A stretch of 64,000 nucleotides of DNA, from positions 26,350,001 to 26,414,000 of the forward strand of contig NC_083379.1 of the NCBI RefSeq assembly GCF_031755915.1, in the 5' to 3' direction. The notes beneath the pieces are model-generated. The model was given only the letters and a program-made list of their open reading frames with translations, searched no databases and had not been told where the DNA came from. This stretch comes from Ziziphus jujuba. Lineage: Eukaryota > Streptophyta > Magnoliopsida > Rosales > Rhamnaceae. Each line of letters opens with the position of its first letter. The first letter of the stretch is position 1. The position numbers and the translations under genes are program-made. Shown here piece by piece: positions 59,899 through 64,000 of the stretch.

Positions 59899-61651
59899 GT
59901 TAAGATCACATCAGTACAACATGATTTTAACATCAGATATTCATTTATTAACCCTTAGATCACATTAACTGTTCAAATATAAAATAAGTGGCATATTAAA
60001 ATCCTATTTAAAAAAAATAAATTATGCCACGATCTAATAATTAATAAATATAATTTTAAATTTTAGATTTTGATATGATCTAAAAACTGATATTATTTAT
60101 AATATTAAAGATTTGATTTGAACTTAACTATAAAAGTTATAAGCCCCTAAATTTTGTAAAATGATCATAAAAGCATTCGTTAATGGTTGTAGATTCTTTT
60201 ACTAAAAAAAAGATAAAAAAAGAAAATAAAAAGAAGTCTAAACATTGTACACCAACGGAGGAAAAAATAAAATAAAATGAAATAAAATTCATTTATAATT
60301 TATTTTAATAAAATCATTAAACGAGTCAATGTTCATGTGATGAATTTCTTAAAGTTTAGGTAATATCATTAGATTCATTCTAGTTAATATTAGATATTTT
60401 CTCAATTACATTAACCAATTGATCTTTTTCCTATTTTATTTTATAGCATTTGTTTTTTTGGGTAATATTTTATTGCATTTGTTGATAAGCTTTCCTGAAT
60501 GACACTGTATCTTTCTAAATAATCCAATTGAAATCTTCTATTTATTAAATATGATATAATTACTAGATCTATACTCCAGATTCAAGATTCTTTAATTTCC
60601 TTTTTTTCTTTCTTTTTTCCCCCTTCAAGATATGTTTGGATAATAATAAAATTAATAAGAATTTAATTTTTTTGGAAAAGTGATCACTCTTTTGTTTAGA
60701 TATTTATTGTGAGGTAAAAAAATATGGGCCTAGGAAATTAGAATTCCCACAAATATAGAAAAATATATGGGAAAATTGTTCATACCTATAAATGTATCAT
60801 TTTAAAAATCTCAAAAAAAATAATTTTAATTTTTTTTTAAAATACATATTTATCCTTAATTTATTATATAATATTAAATTTAATTACTTAATTTATTATA
60901 TAATATTAAATTTAATTACTTACAAGTTCTAACTTTCCTATTATTCACTAAATATATCAGTTGAAAAATTAATTCTCAAAAAACTAAATCCATAAAATTA
61001 AATTTTAAAAATCAAAATTTCCCTTAATTTTGATACTTTTCGAATATGAATGAATAATATTTCCCACAATATGCGTCTTTGCAGGGGCATAGCTATTCTT
61101 TGGGCACGAGGGGGCCCTGCTCTTTTTAATTTTTCTTTCTAAATATGTGCATTTAAATATATTTTATGTTCGTATTTTATATTTTACATATTTTCCCCCT
61201 ATATTTTATTAGATTTCCTTGTAAATTACATATTACTTTTTAAAGTTGGTAATTATCTAACATATTAAAAAAAAAAGTTTGTAATTATCTATTAGTGATC
61301 ATTAAAACAATTAAAATACAATGTTAGATAATTAATGGGTTTGTCATTTGGCTTTAGATGGTCAATCATGTCTATTAAGATTTATTTTATTTTACTTTTT
61401 TAGAAAAAAATTAATTTTTTATCCGAAATAAAACTATTTATAGAGTGTAAGATTATGAATATTTTCCCATTACATTGATAAATAAAAAAAATATATCTAT
61501 TAATCTGTGCTTGTTTTGTTTCATTTATTTCAAAGAAAATGAAATATGCATATGAAGTACATGTATAGATTTAATTTATTTTCTACACAAGTTATTTCAA
61601 ATATTATTTTTTATAAATAATAATTAATTTTTTGACCCTCACCCTACCATT
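58331..61651. other. AT-rich intergenic DNA with small repeats
   Basis: Holds a diverged tandem pair of about 190 bp (about 59488-59680 and 59681-59855), a 32-bp tandem duplication (60855-60886 and 60887-60918), and TA or TG/TA microsatellites near 59537-59567 and 59866-59899. No gene was seen. Confidence 0.5.
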
Positions 61652-61661
61652 TCTAGCTCGA

Positions 61662-61663
<2 letters not shown>

Positions 61664-61715
<52 letters not shown>

Positions 61716-61717
61716 GT
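61664..61717. repeat. TG/TA compound microsatellite
   Basis: About 17 TG repeats followed by about 8 TA repeats, then GTATGCGCGTGTG. Confidence 0.95.
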
Positions 61718-63360
61718 ATGCGCGTGTGACTATGCACAGATTAAAAAATTGCATCTTTTTTTTTTTTTTTGGTAAATTTAAAATTACATTGGTAGGTTCC
61801 ATGCTGCTGAAATGAATTATATAGAAGATATTTGACAATCTGCAGATCTGAATTATGATGGGAAGGTCTCCACCTCTTTTCACGTCCAAAAAATGGTATT
61901 TTCCTATCTATCATATTCATCGGCATAAGATTCCCATCATTTTTATACAGCCGAATAATTTGTAGCTCAGGCTGCCCTACATATTTACTGGTTGTTTGTT
62001 TATTTTAAAATATGAAAATTTAAATTGGAAATCATTGCCGAAGGAAATTCGGCTGCCTCGAGACTCCTCCAGGCGACGTATTTTACTGGTACAGAAATCT
62101 TGGAAATTGAGATATATATATATATATATATAACGGGATGTTCTTATTTTAAAATTACTATTTTTTCATGGTTTAAGTTATAAATTTCAGTGTTTTACAG
62201 GACAATACAGTGGTAAAAATTGCTATATATATTTTTTTAATAGTAAGATCCGAGTTCCCATTTCATGATTAAAAAATAAAATAAAATAAGAGTGGGGAGA
62301 ATCTCCTCCATTAGGCAGAAATTAGGGACGCCAACAAAATCTCTTCCCATTTTCTTATCTTTTTGAATTCTATTTTATTTTATATTTTTCTCTTGATTTG
62401 GACATGAAGCTTGAACCGAGCTGAACAGCCCAGTAAAAAAATTGAAATTTAGGCTGTTTAGCTTTTTTATTTTCAATTTTTAAAATATTATTTTAAAAAT
62501 AAAAAATAAAAAATTATTTTTATTTATTTTATAAAAATAAAGATGTTTGATCAGTTATATGAAGACAGTTTCTAAACTAAAAACAGAAAATATAAAATAT
62601 TATTTTAATATTTTTTAAATTTTATTTAATTTTTAATTTGTTTTCTAAAATTATTTTTAACAAATAATGACTAAACAAATTTATTTTTGTTTTAAAAATA
62701 AGTTTTTATTTTATATAATAAAAATTAAAATAAAAAATTATTTTAAAACTAATTGATCGAACAGGCTAAATAACACAGATTCCTTATTTTCACTTTTCAT
62801 TTTCAAAGGAAAAAAAATTAAAAAAGCCAATACACATATTTGAATATATATTTTGTTTTGTTATACAATGGTGTAATTTGCTTTAAATATATAAATACGC
62901 ATATTAAAAATTATTATTTTTCCAAAAATAAAATCAAATTTAACATTTCTGTGTCTTTTATTTTTATTTTTACCCCAAAAAAGTGTCTTCTTGTTTTTAA
63001 GTTTTCAAACCAAAAATATAATACTTCTTTTTCAGTGAAACTCGCATGAAGTTTTGAGCCGTTATAAGTGGCAGCTTTTAATCAACGCTCCTTTCTTCCC
63101 GTATCGACATTTCTATCTGAAAGATAATATATATATATTTTATTATTATATCTAATTTATTTTATTATTATTATTATATCTCTAAAAGAGAAATAAAATA
63201 ACGGCAATACAAAAGAAGTTCAAAGACAAAAATAGCCCACAACAGGGGTACTTGTTTCGGGTGTTTGCAGAACAAGGCAAGGGGTATTTGTGGTCAATTG
63301 AGCAGAATTGAGCTTCAGTTCTGATGTTGGTTCAAACTTGTCAGCGAGAGCCTTGGCGGC
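61718..63360. other. Intergenic DNA upstream of the right-edge gene
   Basis: AT-rich, with a TA run near 62110-62132. From about 63215 the composition becomes less AT-rich, consistent with a promoter or leader of the gene to the right. No coding similarity was seen. Confidence 0.4.
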
Positions 63361-63371
63361 TTTTGTATTGA

Positions 63372-63372
<1 letters not shown>

Positions 63373-63414
<42 letters not shown>

Positions 63415-63416
63415 TT
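63373..63416 (+). promoter_or_regulatory. CT microsatellite and TATA-like box before the right-edge gene
   Basis: About 20 CT repeats, one interrupted by GT, are followed by TATAAATA at 63426-63433. CT-rich tracts are common around plant transcription starts; the TATA-like box would give a start near 63460. Confidence 0.4.
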
Positions 63417-63433
63417 CTGTTATCGTATAAATA

Positions 63434-63912
63434 TGCAATATTCTTTTATCAATTTTTTATTTTCGTTATTTTTTGTTACATCTGGGTTTTGCTGGAAAAA
63501 CCTTTTGGAGTCAATTGGTATGTTCTCGCCGTCTCCTTTGAATCTCAACCTTCTTCTTGAATTATTCATTCTGGGTTCATCGTTTCCATTTGACTGTAAT
63601 TCTCTGTTTCAGGTATTATGTTATATGTTTGAAGAATTTGCCGAATCAGATCTATTGAGAGGTTGGTCAACGCTTTGTTATTGTTAGAACTCCTATTATT
63701 TACCCTCTATTGGAAAGTTATTGTGGAATTATTTTAGTTTTTGTGAGTTAAGTTAAATGTTAGAGTTGCAAATAAGCGATTTTTCAAAGGGTCATTTCTT
63801 TTACCTGAAACATTTCTTTATGGTAATCCATGAGAAACATTTTGCGACACTATCAGTTATTATTTACAAGCTGAGCTTTTAAGGATTTAAGCTGGTGGGT
63901 TACAGTACTTTT
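63434..63912 (+). other. Probable spliced 5' leader of the right-edge gene
   Basis: Candidate splice sites: donor TCAATTG|GTATGT (about 63518) with acceptor TCTGTTTCAG|GTATTA (63612), and donor TTGAGAG|GTTGGT (about 63661) with acceptor GGGTTACAG|TACTTT (63905). An ATG-starting open frame across 63433-63687 overlaps the first candidate intron and resembles no protein, so it is not taken as coding. Confidence 0.4.
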
Positions 63913-64000
63913 ATGATGAATTTGAGTCGCTCCATGAAGGTTTCTATATCTTTTTTTGGAGTTTTGTCTGCTGTATTATTTATTTTCATTGGTGTTTAGG
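63913..64000 (+). CDS. First coding exon of an unidentified membrane or secreted protein (partial)
   Basis: After a good acceptor (TTACAG at 63900-63905) the first ATG opens MMNLSRSMKVSISFFGVLSA and continues with a hydrophobic stretch to about residue 26. This has the form of a signal anchor or signal peptide with a positively charged N-side. The frame meets TAG at 63997-63999, but a donor G|GTGTTT at 63991/63992 would end the exon before it. The family is not recognised. The call rests on splice-site shape and the typical N-terminus. Confidence 0.4.

Noticed and set aside
63433..63687. 84-codon plus-strand frame as the start of the right-edge gene
   Set aside because: It spans a likely leader intron (about 63518-63612), has no similarity, and a better-supported start lies at 63913 after a good acceptor.
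1..64000. tRNA or rRNA genes
   Set aside because: I saw no T-arm GTTCGAATC-type box paired with a suitable A box, and no rRNA core phrases. The TGGTATCAGAGC at 15067 is a retrotransposon primer-binding site, not a tRNA gene.

Overview
The window is nuclear DNA of a flowering plant, most likely a woody or perennial eudicot. Genes are split by GT-AG introns, the surroundings are very AT-rich, Ty3/gypsy, Ty1/copia and LINE retroelements are nested between them, and microsatellites are frequent. No species-specific marker was recognised.

Three host genes can be supported. (1) On the minus strand at 1305-3799 lie the first two exons of a GT47 exostosin-family glycosyltransferase of the ARAD1 (arabinan arabinosyltransferase) type. 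Its last exon is not visible and is probably beyond the left edge. (2) On the minus strand at 31838-37340 lies a complete 14-exon gene for an AFG1/LACE1-type mitochondrial AAA-like ATPase. Every junction keeps frame and the total is 489 codons plus stop. A 5'UTR intron lies upstream (about 37399-37797). (3) At the right edge on the plus strand (about 63370-64000) are the leader and first coding exon of a gene that runs out of the window. The three share no pathway.

The rest is mostly transposon-derived. From 5251 to 13319 there is a complete but dead Ty3/gypsy element: two LTRs, 5-bp target-site duplication CAACA, polypurine tract, genes on the minus strand. From 14351 to 21223 there is a dead Ty1/copia element on the plus strand. 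Its reverse transcriptase carries a roughly 285-bp tandem duplication, and a solo LTR (17849-18964) of the same family as the neighbouring gypsy element is inserted in the first copy. From 22.7 to 31.0 kb there is an unusual non-coding landscape: a roughly 345-bp tandem array, then roughly 1-1.3-kb degenerate units, all sprinkled with one recurring short motif, and interrupted by a 1.6-kb insertion (28627-30236).

The right half (38.5-63 kb) is extremely AT-rich. It holds a kilobase-scale palindrome (40.44-41.52 kb), a foldback element (43.98-44.87 kb), three copies of one AT-rich dispersed repeat (38.5, 45.1 and 53.7 kb), a GC-rich repeat island (41.8-42.3 kb), a copia pol fragment (47.9-49.6 kb), a LINE remnant (50.1-52.3 kb), an isolated RNase H-like remnant (39.7-40.2 kb) and a repeat-like segment with a 43-bp minisatellite (55.4-58.3 kb).

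I found no complete new biological system. The most unusual structures are the iterated-motif array (22.7-31.0 kb), the palindrome and foldback, and the polyprotein tail encoded inside the LTRs of the gypsy family. All calls were made by eye. Repeat boundaries marked as approximate are approximate.
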